Shown here one piece after another: positions 10,831 to 19,471 of a DNA stretch of 64,000 nucleotides (position 1 is its first letter; every line of letters begins with the position of its first letter). The stretch covers positions 1 to 64,000 of the forward strand of contig DASRJH010000085.1 of the NCBI GenBank assembly GCA_035649575.1, read 5' to 3'. The notes under the pieces are model-generated. The model was not told where the DNA came from, did no database searches, and worked only from the letters and a program-made list of their open reading frames with translations. Source of the DNA: DASVAL01 sp035649575 (GTDB lineage Bacteria > Planctomycetota > UBA1135 > UBA2386). Position numbers and translations under genes: made by a program.

Positions 10831-12144
10831 TCAACTGCCCTTCCTATCGACGATCTTGGCATTGTCTCTGAGAAAATCACGCACCTTGCGTTCGAGCAGG
10901 GCGAGTCGAAGTTCACCGAACCGGTTCTCCTTCTCGAGGTGCTCGCGCACCATGGCCGGCGTGACCTGGGTGTCTGCGCTGCTGTTGGCGATGGCGATGG
11001 CGCGCAACTCGGCTTCGATGTCGGTTTCGGTGACGAACAACTTCTGTTGGCGAGCGACGGCCTCGATGAGGAAGAAGAGCCGCACGCGGCGGACGGCGTC
11101 CTCATGGGCCTCACCGCGCGCTTCTTCCAACTTCTTCTTCACTTCTTCTGCGCTCGCGCCGCCTTCCTTGAGGCGATGCTCCATCGAGGACAGGCTCGCG
11201 CGTTGCTGCTCCTCGACCAGCGAAGGCGGCACCGGGATGTCGTGCGAAGTGAGGAGGTGCTGCAGGCACTGCTCCTCCTGGCGGGTCTTGCCGAGGCGCT
11301 GCTTCTCCTGCGAGATGCGGGTCTGCAGGTCCGCACGCAAGGTCAGGAGGTTCTCGAACTCGAGGGTCTTGGCCAACTGGTCGTCGATCGGGGGCGCGGC
11401 TACGCGCAGGATCTCGAGCGCGTCCACGCGCACCGTGCCGGTCTGGCCGCGGACAGCCGTGTTTTCGAAGGTCTCCGGGAACGTGATCGGGATCTCGATG
11501 CTCTTGCCCGCCACGGCGCCCACCAACGCCGCCGTGTACGCGGCCTCATCGGTGCCGTGGATCGCGATCCGCGTGTTGAGCTGGACTCCCTTGCGCGAAC
11601 GCAGCACGTTGCCCTTGCTGTCCACGAAGGTCGTGTCTGCCTTCACGAAGTCCCCGTCCTGGGCCGGTGTCTCCGTCTTCTGGATCGAGCGCTTCTCGTG
11701 GGCGATCTGCTGCAGCGCCTTGTCGATGTCGGCTTCCGTGGCGTTGGCCTCGTACTTGTCGACTTCGATGGCCTTCACCTTCTTGATCTCGAAGACGGGG
11801 CGCACGTCGATCTTGGCCGTGAACTCGAGTTTGGCGTCCGGCTTCACCTCGAGCTTCTCGATGTCGTCGATGGCGACACGACCGACGGGGCTCAGGTCCT
11901 TGCTCCGGCAGGCTTCGCCGAAAAACCGGTTCAGCATCTGCTCCTTCGCCTCGGCCAGGATGCCGGCGCCGTATCGTTTCTGGATCAGATCGCGCGGCAC
12001 CTTGCCGGGCCGGAAGCCCTTGATGTGGATCTGCTGCCGCGCCGACTCGTACATCTGGTCGAGGTGCTCGTTGACCAGCTTGGGCGGGATGGTGATGCGC
12101 AGGGCGCGGCTGCAGGGGCCGGTTTCGGCAACCTGGACTTCCAT
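10831..12144 (-). CDS. tig: Trigger factor (ribosome-associated chaperone)
   Basis: Trigger factor binds ribosomal protein uL23 at the exit tunnel and protects nascent chains. The 437-residue protein has the ribosome-binding signature GFRPGKVP at residues 43-50, a middle domain at the FKBP position (about 160-255) and a long helical C-terminal chaperone domain. The middle domain is divergent from active FKBP prolyl isomerases; whether it retains isomerase activity cannot be judged by eye. It is the first gene of the tig-clpP-clpX-rlmN run. Confidence 0.94.
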   Translation of the reverse strand: MEVQVAETGPCSRALRITIPPKLVNEHLDQMYESARQQIHIKGFRPGKVPRDLIQKRYGAGILAEAKEQMLNRFFGEACRSKDLSPVGRVAIDDIEKLEVKPDAKLEFTAKIDVRPVFEIKKVKAIEVDKYEANATEADIDKALQQIAHEKRSIQKTETPAQDGDFVKADTTFVDSKGNVLRSRKGVQLNTRIAIHGTDEAAYTAALVGAVAGKSIEIPITFPETFENTAVRGQTGTVRVDALEILRVAAPPIDDQLAKTLEFENLLTLRADLQTRISQEKQRLGKTRQEEQCLQHLLTSHDIPVPPSLVEEQQRASLSSMEHRLKEGGASAEEVKKKLEEARGEAHEDAVRRVRLFFLIEAVARQQKLFVTETDIEAELRAIAIANSSADTQVTPAMVREHLEKENRFGELRLALLERKVRDFLRDNAKIVDRKGS

Positions 12145-12263
12145 GGCGGTGACGTGCGTGCGGGTGGGCCCAGCAGGCCTGCACCAGCCTGCCGGCGAGG
12201 GAAAGGGGCGAGCATCTTGGCCGCTGCGCCGTCTTCGGTCAAGCCGACTGTCGTGCCGCGCGT

Positions 12264-12276
12264 GCCGCGTTGCGGC
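12264..12276 (-). terminator. GCCGCAACGCGGC hairpin after the HEAT-protein gene
   Basis: Read on the minus strand, a five-base-pair GC stem closes over AAC, 54 bases after the stop of the HEAT-repeat gene and upstream of tig. The same core CCGCAACGCGG recurs at two other gene ends in this window (22866-22876 and 51977-51987). No T-tract follows. Confidence 0.4.
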
Positions 12277-12329
12277 GCCGCAGCATCCCGTGAGCCAGGT
12301 CGCCTCGCAGAGGCGAGAGGCTCACCGGG

Positions 12330-13655
12330 TCACTTGGGTGCTTGTTCCTTGGGTGCTTGTTCCTTGGCCAGTTTCTGCAGGTCCTTGCGCACCTTGTCGT
12401 GTTGCAGCATCTCCCGCACGGCCGGATCTTCGATCCCCTCGATCTCGGCGACGAGCATGCCGGATGCCCGCATGAACTTCGTGAAGTTGTCCACCTTGCG
12501 GCGGCGGGCCTCGCACTTGATCAGGCCGAGGTAGGCGCGGCGCGTCATGGCGAGCCCGTCGGTGTTGTCGATGATCATCTCGAAGTCGGCGATCGCGTCG
12601 GCGTATCTGTCGATGGCCATGAACAGGTTGGCCCGCTGCTCGTAGAGCGTGGAGTCCTTCTTGCGCTTGCGCACCTGGTCGTCGAGCGTGTGCTCGAGCT
12701 TCGAAACTCCCGAGCGGTCGCCCAGTGTGCGCAGCGTCACCGCCGCCTTCACGGCAAGCGAGGTCGTGTCGCCGGTGTCGAGGATCTCGTGCATCTTGCG
12801 ACAGGTCGGTTCGTGCATTCGAGGCGCGATCGTCGCGAGGGCTTCGGCGAGGCGGATCTTCTCCTGATAGGAGTCGAGCCGATCGCGATCGAGCAGAGGC
12901 AGCAAAGCCCTCGCGGCTGCGTCGTGCTCTCGCGCCGCCGCGGAGAAGTAGGCGATGTAGTCGGGCAGCAGGCGGTTGTCCTTCTCGGCACCCATGGCCT
13001 GCACGACCGCGTCGACGACGGCCGACGGCCGCGCCCAAATGAGGTAGGCGAGCACGTCCTCGCGCACCTGGCGATCGCTGGAACCCAGCATCGGCACGAT
13101 CTTGGCCGCGGGGCCGGCGGCCTTCAGCAGTTTCAGCGAACGCAAGACGAGGCGCTTCTCTTCACCAGCCGTGCGGTCGAGCAGATCCGAGAGCAGCATC
13201 ACCGACTGCGGCGTGTTCGCGAAGCCGAGCAGGCGGATCGCCTCGCTGCGCGCCACCTCGTTGTTGCCGTTCGCAAGCTCGACGAGCGCATCGGTGAACG
13301 AGGCGGGATCGAGTCGCTCGAGCACGCGACGGCAGTTGCTGGCCAAACTGCGCGCCTTCTCACTGACCTGCGCAGGCTGCAGCTTCTCGAGCAACAGCGG
13401 CACCACGCTGTCGCCGAGCGCAGCGGCTGCGGAGATGCGAGGGTCCAGGAAAGGTTGATTCTCGTGGTAGCTCAGCGTGAGATCGGCCCAGAACGGTTCC
13501 AGCGCCTTCTCCTGGACGGGGCGACTGCGTTCGGCGCGATCCCGTGCGAGCTTGGGCAGAGCGGCAAGTTGCATTTGCGCGTCCAACACATGCGTGAACA
13601 GCAGGGCGGGAAGCAGGGACGGAAGCAATCGACAGACCTTGCGCCGGTCGGACAT
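12330..13655 (-). CDS. Secreted HEAT/TPR-like repeat protein
   Basis: A 441-residue protein with a signal peptide (about residues 1-26, cleavage near VLDAQ). The body is alpha-helical: HEAT-like repeats from about residue 70 to 320 (ARSEAIRLLGFANTPQSVMLLSDLL) and a TPR-like pair near 335-390 (YEQRANLFMAIDRYADAIADFEM). It has no catalytic motif and probably acts as a periplasmic scaffold. The C terminus is the duplicated KEQAPKEQAPK, encoded by a perfect 15-base tandem duplication. A promoter with its -10 six to seven bases before the ATG suggests a leaderless transcript. Confidence 0.75.
   Translation of the reverse strand: MSDRRKVCRLLPSLLPALLFTHVLDAQMQLAALPKLARDRAERSRPVQEKALEPFWADLTLSYHENQPFLDPRISAAAALGDSVVPLLLEKLQPAQVSEKARSLASNCRRVLERLDPASFTDALVELANGNNEVARSEAIRLLGFANTPQSVMLLSDLLDRTAGEEKRLVLRSLKLLKAAGPAAKIVPMLGSSDRQVREDVLAYLIWARPSAVVDAVVQAMGAEKDNRLLPDYIAYFSAAAREHDAAARALLPLLDRDRLDSYQEKIRLAEALATIAPRMHEPTCRKMHEILDTGDTTSLAVKAAVTLRTLGDRSGVSKLEHTLDDQVRKRKKDSTLYEQRANLFMAIDRYADAIADFEMIIDNTDGLAMTRRAYLGLIKCEARRRKVDNFTKFMRASGMLVAEIEGIEDPAVREMLQHDKVRKDLQKLAKEQAPKEQAPK
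12333..12367. repeat. 15-base tandem duplication at a gene 3' end
   Basis: The unit cttgggtgcttgttc occurs perfectly at 12333-12347 and 12348-12362, followed by five bases of a third copy. It encodes the repeated KEQAP at the C terminus of the HEAT protein and keeps the frame. Confidence 0.9.
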
Positions 13656-13661
13656 GCCTGC

Positions 13662-13691
13662 AGTCTAGATGCCTGAGCCGGGTTTTGTCAG
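13662..13691 (-). promoter_or_regulatory. Promoter CTGACA-N18-TAGACT of the HEAT-protein gene
   Basis: On the minus strand the -35 CTGACA (complement of 13686-13691) and -10 TAGACT (complement of 13662-13667) are 18 bases apart. The predicted start of transcription falls at or within a base or two of the ATG at 13655, so the mRNA would be leaderless or nearly so. Confidence 0.45.
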
Positions 13692-13828
13692 GTCCGTAGG
13701 AGAGGTAACAAAGGTCGGGACCACGGCCATGCCGATCGGACCGGTATGTGGAACTACGTGCTTCGCCACCGGCTGCTGCTGCGGGCCATCTACAGCCGGT
13801 CGACGCCCATCCTCGGAGACTGAGGCAG

Positions 13829-13858
13829 CGGGGGATTGGGGCTCGGGGGATTGGGGCA
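13829..13858. repeat. 15-base tandem duplication upstream of mnmG
   Basis: Two copies of cgggggattggggc(t/a), differing only in the last base, end 33 bases before the mnmG ATG. The run is unusually G-rich on the plus strand (two GGGG-type tracts per unit) and could form a G-quadruplex, which is an inference. Confidence 0.85.
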
Positions 13859-13891
13859 GCCCCTTGCCTGTGGCCAGCCACCTGCTAAGCG

Positions 13892-15709
13892 ATGCAGGCC
13901 GTGAAGGCAGACTTCGACGTTCTCGTGATTGGCGGTGGGCACGCTGGCGTGGAAGCCGCGACGGCGGCTGCGCGCATGGGCTGTCGCACCGGCATGGTCG
14001 TGCTGGACCCGGCCGCGATCGGGCGCATGTCCTGCAATCCGGCGATCGGCGGTCTCGCGAAGGGGCAACTCGTGCGCGAGGTCGACGCGCTCGGCGGGGA
14101 GATGGCGCTCGTCACCGACGCGACCGGAATCCAGTTCCGCACGCTGAACACGAGCAAGGGACCCGCCGTTCGTTCGCCGCGCGCCCAGTGCGACAGGGAT
14201 GCCTACAACAGGGGGATGGTCGCGCGCGTGCTGGGTTACCCCGGTCTCACGGTGATCGCGGGCGAGGCCGCGGCCTTGTTCGCGACCAGCAACGGCGAGC
14301 GCGTGGCCGGCGTCGAGATGAAAGACGGCAGTCGCATCCATGCGGCCGCGGTCGTGTTGACGACCGGCACGTTTCTCGGCGGCAGGTTGTTCGCCGGCGC
14401 ATGGGAGGCCCCGGGGGGGCGCTACGGCGAGCCAGCGGCCGCCAGCATCAGCACGTCGCTGCGTTCGTTCGGCATCCGGCTCGGCCGGCACAAGACCGGC
14501 ACGCCGCCGCGTCTGCACCGGGACTCGATCGATTACAGCAGGGCCGAGCGACAACCAGGCGATGATCCGCCGCAGCCGTTCTCGTTCCGGACGAAGCGCA
14601 TCGAACAGCCGCAGATGGCGTGCTGGTTGACTCGCACGACGCCTGCCACGCACGAGATCATCCGCGCCAACGCGCACCATTCGCCGATGTTCCAGGGGCG
14701 CATCCGAGGGGTCGGGGCGCGCTACTGCCCGAGCGTCGAGGACAAGGTCGTGCGTTTCGCGGACAAGCAGTCGCACATGGTGTTCCTCGAACCCGAGGGC
14801 CGCGACTCGCGCGAGGTCTACCCGAACGGCGTCAGCACGAGCCTGCCGGCCGAGGTGCAGCGGCAGTTCCTGCGCACCATCCCTGGACTCGAGCAGGTCG
14901 AGATGCTGCGGCCCGGCTATGCGGTCGAGTACGACTACATCCTGACCGACCAGCTGCGCGGCGACCTGCAGGTCGCGAGCCTGCGCGGCCTGTTCGCCGC
15001 GGGCCAGATCAACGGCACGAGCGGCTACGAGGAGGCGGCGGGCCAGGGCCTCGTCGCGGGCCTCAACGCTGCGCGCTTCGCGCGCGGCCAGGAGCCGGTC
15101 GTGTTCGACCGCGCGACTGCCTACCTCGGCGTGATGGTCGACGACCTGTGCCGGGTCAACCCGACCGAGCCGTATCGGATGTTCACGAGCCGCGCCGAGT
15201 TCCGTCTGCTGCTGCGCAGCGACAACGCCGACCGGCGCCTGACGCCACTCGGCGAACGGCTCGGCCTCGTCGGGGCCGAGCAGACGGCAGCCGTGCACGA
15301 CAAGGAGCGGCGCATCGCGGCCGCGCGGAACTGGCTCGACCTGCAGCGCCGCGACGGCAAGTCGCTGACCGAGTGGCTGCGGCGGCCCGAGGTCGGCACG
15401 GTCGACGTGCTCGCGTGGGACGCGCAGTTCGCGGCGATGGAGCTGACTCCAGCGGAGCTCGCCGAGGTCGAGGCCGAGGTCAAGTACGCGGGCTACATCG
15501 AACGGCAGGCGATGGAAGTCGAACGGCTGCAGCGCATGGAGCAGAAGCGCATCCCGGCTGCGTTCGACTACGGGCGGCTGCCCGGGCTGTCGCACGAGGC
15601 GCGCGCGCGTCTCGTGCAGCGGCGCCCGCTGACGCTCGGCGAGGCCTCGCGCATCGCCGGTGTGCGGCAGGCCGACGTGCAGCTCTTGCTCGTGATGCTC
15701 GGCCGCTGA
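13892..15709 (+). CDS. mnmG: tRNA uridine-5-carboxymethylaminomethyl modification enzyme MnmG
   Basis: MnmG (GidA), with MnmE, adds the carboxymethylaminomethyl group at wobble U34 of certain tRNAs using FAD and methylene-THF. The 605-residue protein starts with the dinucleotide-binding GGGHAGVEAA motif (residues 14-22) and carries the family signatures CNPAIGGLAKG, RTLNTSKGPAVRSPRAQ and GTSGYEEAAGQG. The length is slightly short of the 629 residues in E. coli. No mnmE is in the window. It converges with ruvA across 34 bases that hold a hairpin. Confidence 0.97.
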   Translation: MQAVKADFDVLVIGGGHAGVEAATAAARMGCRTGMVVLDPAAIGRMSCNPAIGGLAKGQLVREVDALGGEMALVTDATGIQFRTLNTSKGPAVRSPRAQCDRDAYNRGMVARVLGYPGLTVIAGEAAALFATSNGERVAGVEMKDGSRIHAAAVVLTTGTFLGGRLFAGAWEAPGGRYGEPAAASISTSLRSFGIRLGRHKTGTPPRLHRDSIDYSRAERQPGDDPPQPFSFRTKRIEQPQMACWLTRTTPATHEIIRANAHHSPMFQGRIRGVGARYCPSVEDKVVRFADKQSHMVFLEPEGRDSREVYPNGVSTSLPAEVQRQFLRTIPGLEQVEMLRPGYAVEYDYILTDQLRGDLQVASLRGLFAAGQINGTSGYEEAAGQGLVAGLNAARFARGQEPVVFDRATAYLGVMVDDLCRVNPTEPYRMFTSRAEFRLLLRSDNADRRLTPLGERLGLVGAEQTAAVHDKERRIAAARNWLDLQRRDGKSLTEWLRRPEVGTVDVLAWDAQFAAMELTPAELAEVEAEVKYAGYIERQAMEVERLQRMEQKRIPAAFDYGRLPGLSHEARARLVQRRPLTLGEASRIAGVRQADVQLLLVMLGR

Positions 15710-15716
15710 GCCCGCA

Positions 15717-15738
15717 CGGCGCCGCCCACGTGGCGCCG
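15717..15738. terminator. Bidirectional hairpin between mnmG and ruvA
   Basis: CGGCGCC (15717-15723) and GGCGCCG (15732-15738) form a perfect seven-base-pair stem with an eight-base loop, between two convergent stop codons. There is no T-tract on either side. Confidence 0.5.
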
Positions 15739-15743
15739 CAGGG

Positions 15744-16340
15744 TTACATCTGCAGCACGGCTTTGACGAGCGATTCGGTGTCCGCGCCGACGGCGGTAGC
15801 GTCGGGCCGGCGGCGGATGCGGGCGACCTTGTCGCGCGCGTCCTTCTCGGAGTAGCCGAGCGTCACGAGCGCCGAGATCGCATCGTCGGACGATTGGCTC
15901 GGCCTCGGCGCGCCGCCGACTTCGGCCGGCGCGAGGTCGAGCTTGTGCATGGCGTCGCGCAGCTCGAGGCACAGACGCTCTGCGGTCTTCTGGCCGACGC
16001 CCTTCACGGAACGCAACGCCGCGGTGTCGCCACCGGCGATCGCGTTCGCGAGGTCGCTCGGCGCATAGACGCTCAACAACGCGAGCGCAATCGCGGGACC
16101 GACGCCGCTCACCGACATGAGCCGCCGCGCAAGCTCACGCTCTGAGCGCGTAGCGAAGCCGAGCATCGATGGCATGCCATCGACGACGTGCAGGATCGTG
16201 AACACCTGACACGTGGCGCCGAGCTGCAGCTCCGCACCCGAGTTCAGGCTCACGCGCACTTCGTAGCCGACCCCGCCGCAGCGCACCACCGCGCGGTTGG
16301 CGCTCTTCTCGACCACGTCGCCGAGCAAGTGGTCGTACAT
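15744..16340 (-). CDS. ruvA: Holliday junction branch migration protein RuvA
   Basis: RuvA binds four-way junctions and loads the RuvB motor. The 198-residue protein has the N-terminal OB-fold (MYDHLLGDVVEKSANRAVVRCGGVGYEV), two helix-hairpin-helix motifs (SVSGVGPAIALALLS and SVKGVGQKTAERLCLEL) and the RuvB-binding domain III at the end (AISALVTLGYSEKDA). Neither ruvB nor ruvC is adjacent. It lies six bases downstream of the TPR/alpha-CTD gene, so the two are probably co-transcribed. Confidence 0.96.
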   Translation of the reverse strand: MYDHLLGDVVEKSANRAVVRCGGVGYEVRVSLNSGAELQLGATCQVFTILHVVDGMPSMLGFATRSERELARRLMSVSGVGPAIALALLSVYAPSDLANAIAGGDTAALRSVKGVGQKTAERLCLELRDAMHKLDLAPAEVGGAPRPSQSSDDAISALVTLGYSEKDARDKVARIRRRPDATAVGADTESLVKAVLQM

Positions 16341-16346
16341 CTGCGA

Positions 16347-17663
16347 TCAGCCGCGCAGCGCCATGCCGAACTCGTCGAGCTTCGTCTTGATCTCGTTGAG
16401 CGAGGTCTGGCCGAAGTTCGGGCAGGCGAGCAGCTCCGCCTCGGTCTTCGCCGCGAGGTCGCCGATCGTGCGGATCTTGAGCAGGTCGACGATGCGGCGG
16501 CTGCGAACCGAGAGATCGAGCTCGCTGATCGGGCGGCGCGTCGGATCCGGGTTGTTCGGATCCGGTTGTTCTTCGGCGCGAACCTGGGGCTCGGCCGTCT
16601 CGCCGAGATCCTTGTTCATGAGCTCGTCGGCCGTCATGCCGAGCCGCAGGCCCTTGTTCTTGAGGATCTCCTTGATCTCCGTGAGTGAAGTCTCGCCGAA
16701 GTTCTTGTAGCTCAGCAGCTCGGCCTCGGTCTTCTTGACGAGGTCGCCGAGCGTGCGAATGTTCATCTTGACGAGGCAATTGCGGCTGCGAACCGACAGC
16801 TCGAAGTCGTTGATCGGCGTGCGCAGGAGCTTGTTGCGCTTGTCGTCGCGGCGCTCCTGGTCCTCGTCGTAGTACATGTTCAGTGCGGCGGCCGCATCGC
16901 GCCGGTAGAGACGCGCGCGTGCGTTGTCAGGGTTGGCTTGCAGTGCGAGGTCGAAGCACTGCATCGCGCGCCGGTAGTTGCCCATGTCCTCGTAGAGGAT
17001 GCCGAGGTTGACGACGCAGGCTGCGTTGACGGGCGGCGACATGAGCGCGCGTTCGTAGAGCTCGCGCGCCTCCTCGTCTTCGCCGCGCAGGTCGACGTTG
17101 ACTGCGAGGCGGAACAGCGCCTGCTTGTGGTTGCTGTCGATGGCCAGCACGTCGTCGTAGCACGTGATGGCCGCCTGGGTGTCGTGATTGAGCTCGTGCT
17201 CGCGACCGGCGAAGTACTTGCGATCGGCCGGGCTCAGCAGGGCCTGCACGCGCGCGAGGTCCTTGACGAGGCGGGGGCCTTCGCCGGCTGCGTCGAGTGC
17301 GCGCAGCCAGACCAGCGCCTGGGCGGGATCGGTTTCGCGGCGAGTGAGCAGCTTGCCGGCTTCGTCGATCTGGTTGAGCGCGGCGAGGCTGCTCGCGAGG
17401 CAAAGCGCGACGGTCGCGTTGGTCTTGTCGGCGGAGAGCAGCGGGATGGCCTCCTCGTGCCGGCCGAGCGCCCACAGGGCGACACCGCGTGCGGTGCCCT
17501 TGGCCTTCGGGTTGCCCAACCAGTCGCGCAGCTGTTCGAGGGAATCGACGGTGTGGAACACCGCTGCCTTGAAGGCGTCGAGCTTGCCGGGCGTGAGATC
17601 ACCGGCCAAGAGTGCCGCGGGGTCGAGCGAAGGGAGGGGTTCGTTCGTGACCGTGTCCGTCAT
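16347..17663 (-). CDS. TPR protein with two RNA polymerase alpha C-terminal-like domains
   Basis: A 438-residue cytoplasmic protein. Residues about 55-265 are TPR-like (AACVVNLGILYEDMGNYRRA). Residues 283-343 closely resemble the alpha-CTD of RNA polymerase: VRSRNCL keeps the equivalents of the DNA-contacting Arg265 and Asn268 of E. coli alpha, followed by LGDLVKKTEAELL and SLTEIK. A second, more divergent copy spans about 379-436 (VRSRRIVDLL, SLNEIKTKL). There is no alpha N-terminal assembly domain, so it is not RpoA. It is inferred to bind DNA or a polymerase partner. The ATG at 17663 was chosen because upstream in-frame sequence is low-complexity. It is six bases upstream of ruvA. Confidence 0.85.
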   Translation of the reverse strand: MTDTVTNEPLPSLDPAALLAGDLTPGKLDAFKAAVFHTVDSLEQLRDWLGNPKAKGTARGVALWALGRHEEAIPLLSADKTNATVALCLASSLAALNQIDEAGKLLTRRETDPAQALVWLRALDAAGEGPRLVKDLARVQALLSPADRKYFAGREHELNHDTQAAITCYDDVLAIDSNHKQALFRLAVNVDLRGEDEEARELYERALMSPPVNAACVVNLGILYEDMGNYRRAMQCFDLALQANPDNARARLYRRDAAAALNMYYDEDQERRDDKRNKLLRTPINDFELSVRSRNCLVKMNIRTLGDLVKKTEAELLSYKNFGETSLTEIKEILKNKGLRLGMTADELMNKDLGETAEPQVRAEEQPDPNNPDPTRRPISELDLSVRSRRIVDLLKIRTIGDLAAKTEAELLACPNFGQTSLNEIKTKLDEFGMALRG

Positions 17664-17797
17664 CGGGTTCCTGAAATGCAACGAGAAGGTTCCTGAGATG
17701 GCACGAGACCGCGTGCCGGCGGGCAACTGCGCGGGCCGCGCCGCCGTGCCGCCCGGCCCAAAAGGGCCAGCAGGGTAGGACTTCGACCCCGCTGCGG

Positions 17798-19090
17798 TCA
17801 AGCAGCGGGGGCGGGACTTGGCCGGCTCCTCGCTTCCGCGTAGACCGCGACCAGGTCCTTGGCCATCGCCGGGAAGCCGCGCGCGCGGCTGCGGGCCGAG
17901 CGCGCGAGGCGCTGCACGGACGGGCGGTCCTGGGCAAGGCGGGCCATGGCCTTGCCCCAGGCGGCGACGTCACCCGGCGGCAGCACGAACCCCTGCACCC
18001 CGTCTTCGATGGCGTCCTGCAGGCCGCCGACGCGGCTCACGAGCACCGGTCGCGCGGCGGCGAGCGCCTCGCGCACCGTGAGTCCGAACGCTTCGTGCCA
18101 CAACGCAGGGGCGGCCAGGACGTCGATCGACGCGAGGATCTGCGGCAATTCCCGCAGACCATACGGACCGTGATACGTCACCGAGGCGCCGGGGCCGAGT
18201 CGCGCGAAGCAGCGGGTCAGGTAGCTCTCGTCGCCGTGATAGGGCACCACGTTGCCGTGGACGTGAAGCGCGACCGTCCGCGGCGGCATCGTCAGCAACG
18301 CATCGAGCAGCACGTGCAGGCCCTTGCTCGGCATCACGGTGCCGAGGTAGCCGATCCGCAGCGGGCCGGGTCCCGCGGGCGGCAGCTCGAGGTCGACCAG
18401 CCGCTCGGTGTCGACGCCATTCTCGACCACGGCGAACCGGCTTGCCGCCACGCCGAGCGCCACGAACGGCGGGATCGCGCGCGCGCTCGGCACCACGAGG
18501 CGCTGTGGCACGGCAAGCGCCGCGAGGGCCCGGGCATGAAGGCGCTTCACGGTGCTGTCGCGGTTGTCGGCATCGAGCCAATGGGGGAAGGTCGCCTGCA
18601 GGCATTCGGCGCAGCGGCTCGGAATCGCCGTCTCGCACACTTCCTCGCGCCGATGGAACATCTGTCCGCGCGGACAGAGCAGCCAGTAGTCGTGCAGCGT
18701 GAGCACCGTCGGCACGCCGGCCTGCGCGAGTGTCGCGAGTGCATCCGACGACATGCCCGTCAGATGGTGCACGTGGGCGACGTCGAACTCGGCCCCGGCA
18801 GCGCGCCGTTCGGCGAGGAAGGCGCGCAGCGACTCCGCCATCGGCGGGCAGTGGTAGGTTGCGTCGAGCGAATCGACTCCCTGCCAGCGGTAGGCGACCC
18901 GCGTGACGCGCGGATTGCCGGGAGCCGTGCACAGCCAGCGACCCTGCGGCAGGTCCGGCAGCGAGGCGCGCGCGAAGATCTCGACGGTGTGATCGTCGGC
19001 CGCCAACGCGCGCGCGAGTCCGTCCACGTGTTGCTCGACGCCGCCGATGCTGTCGGGCGGGAGGCCGTGGCTGATCAGCAGGATCCGCAT
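17798..19090 (-). CDS. GT4-family glycosyltransferase
   Basis: A 430-residue GT-B fold enzyme. The N-terminal domain begins LLISHGLPPDSIGGVEQHV, with the glycine-rich GG typical of family 4. A cysteine-rich stretch follows (LLCPRG, then CETAIPSRCAEC) that may bind a metal. The C-terminal donor-binding domain has GYLGTVMPSKG and the EX7E-type motif EAFGLTVREALAAARPV. The donor and acceptor sugars cannot be told; cell-surface polysaccharide or lipid glycan is likely. A 19-base palindrome sits 20 bases upstream of its ATG. An alternative start 18 bases upstream (MRDYGP) is less likely. Confidence 0.88.
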   Translation of the reverse strand: MRILLISHGLPPDSIGGVEQHVDGLARALAADDHTVEIFARASLPDLPQGRWLCTAPGNPRVTRVAYRWQGVDSLDATYHCPPMAESLRAFLAERRAAGAEFDVAHVHHLTGMSSDALATLAQAGVPTVLTLHDYWLLCPRGQMFHRREEVCETAIPSRCAECLQATFPHWLDADNRDSTVKRLHARALAALAVPQRLVVPSARAIPPFVALGVAASRFAVVENGVDTERLVDLELPPAGPGPLRIGYLGTVMPSKGLHVLLDALLTMPPRTVALHVHGNVVPYHGDESYLTRCFARLGPGASVTYHGPYGLRELPQILASIDVLAAPALWHEAFGLTVREALAAARPVLVSRVGGLQDAIEDGVQGFVLPPGDVAAWGKAMARLAQDRPSVQRLARSARSRARGFPAMAKDLVAVYAEARSRPSPAPAA

Positions 19091-19109
19091 GGGCCCGTAG
19101 TCTCGCAAA

Positions 19110-19128
19110 CTGTCGCGCTGCGCGACAG
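19110..19128. promoter_or_regulatory. Perfect 19-base palindrome, likely operator
   Basis: CTGTCGCGC-T-GCGCGACAG has nine-base perfect arms around one central base. It lies between the divergent GT4 gene (ATG at 19090) and rpmH, and ends one base before the -35 element of the rpmH promoter. That position suits a repressor or activator site controlling one or both genes. A hairpin role is less likely because no gene ends here. Confidence 0.5.
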
Positions 19129-19129
19129 G

Positions 19130-19158
19130 TTGACCCGATCATGTGCCAACGCTAGGCT
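19130..19158 (+). promoter_or_regulatory. rpmH promoter TTGACC-N17-TAGGCT
   Basis: The -35 TTGACC (19130-19135) matches the housekeeping consensus at five of six bases and stands exactly 17 bases from the -10 TAGGCT (19153-19158). The start codon of rpmH is 67 bases further on. The -10 shares the TAGnnT form with several other promoters in the window. Confidence 0.55.
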
Positions 19159-19224
19159 CCGCGCCCCCAAACCCGACCTGCAGCGATCGAGATCGCTTCG
19201 CGGTCTGCCTGAACGAGTGTTGTC

Positions 19225-19359
19225 ATGAAGCTCAAGGTCCGTCGCTCCAAAACGAAGCGCCTGAAGATGGTCGGCTTCCGCACGCGCAGCAAGACCGCGG
19301 GTGGCCGCAAGGTCATCAAGCGGAAGATCAAGCGTTCCGGCAAGTTCCGGGTCGGCTGA
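19225..19359 (+). CDS. rpmH: 50S ribosomal protein bL34
   Basis: A 44-residue, very basic protein (MKLKVRRSKTKRLKMVGFRT at the start) with the bL34 signature GFRTRSKTAGGRKVIKRKIK, matching the usual 44-46 residue length. It sits in the large subunit. In most bacteria rpmH is followed by rnpA and yidC; here neither follows, and yidC is 8 kb away. The stop codon lies inside a 15-base tandem duplication. Confidence 0.95.
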   Translation: MKLKVRRSKTKRLKMVGFRTRSKTAGGRKVIKRKIKRSGKFRVG

Positions 19360-19374
19360 TTCCGGGTCGGCTGG
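19345..19374. repeat. 15-base tandem duplication across the rpmH stop
   Basis: ttccgggtcggctga (19345-19359) is followed directly by ttccgggtcggctgg (19360-19374). The first copy encodes the last residues FRVG and the stop codon of rpmH; the second lies in the 3' untranslated region. Confidence 0.9.
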
Positions 19375-19471
19375 TCGCGTAGCTGCCTGCGGCTCTCGTC
19401 CATCGTCGCGATCGGGCGGCTGGACGCGGCGTTCCCCTGGTTCGTGGGGTCCGCCCCGTGGCGATGGGGGA

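Noticed and set aside
13746..13823. A 25-codon frame starting MWNYVLRHRLLLRAIY between the HEAT gene and mnmG
   Set aside because: Basic and plausible as a small peptide, but there is no ribosome binding site and no known match, and chance frames of this length are common.
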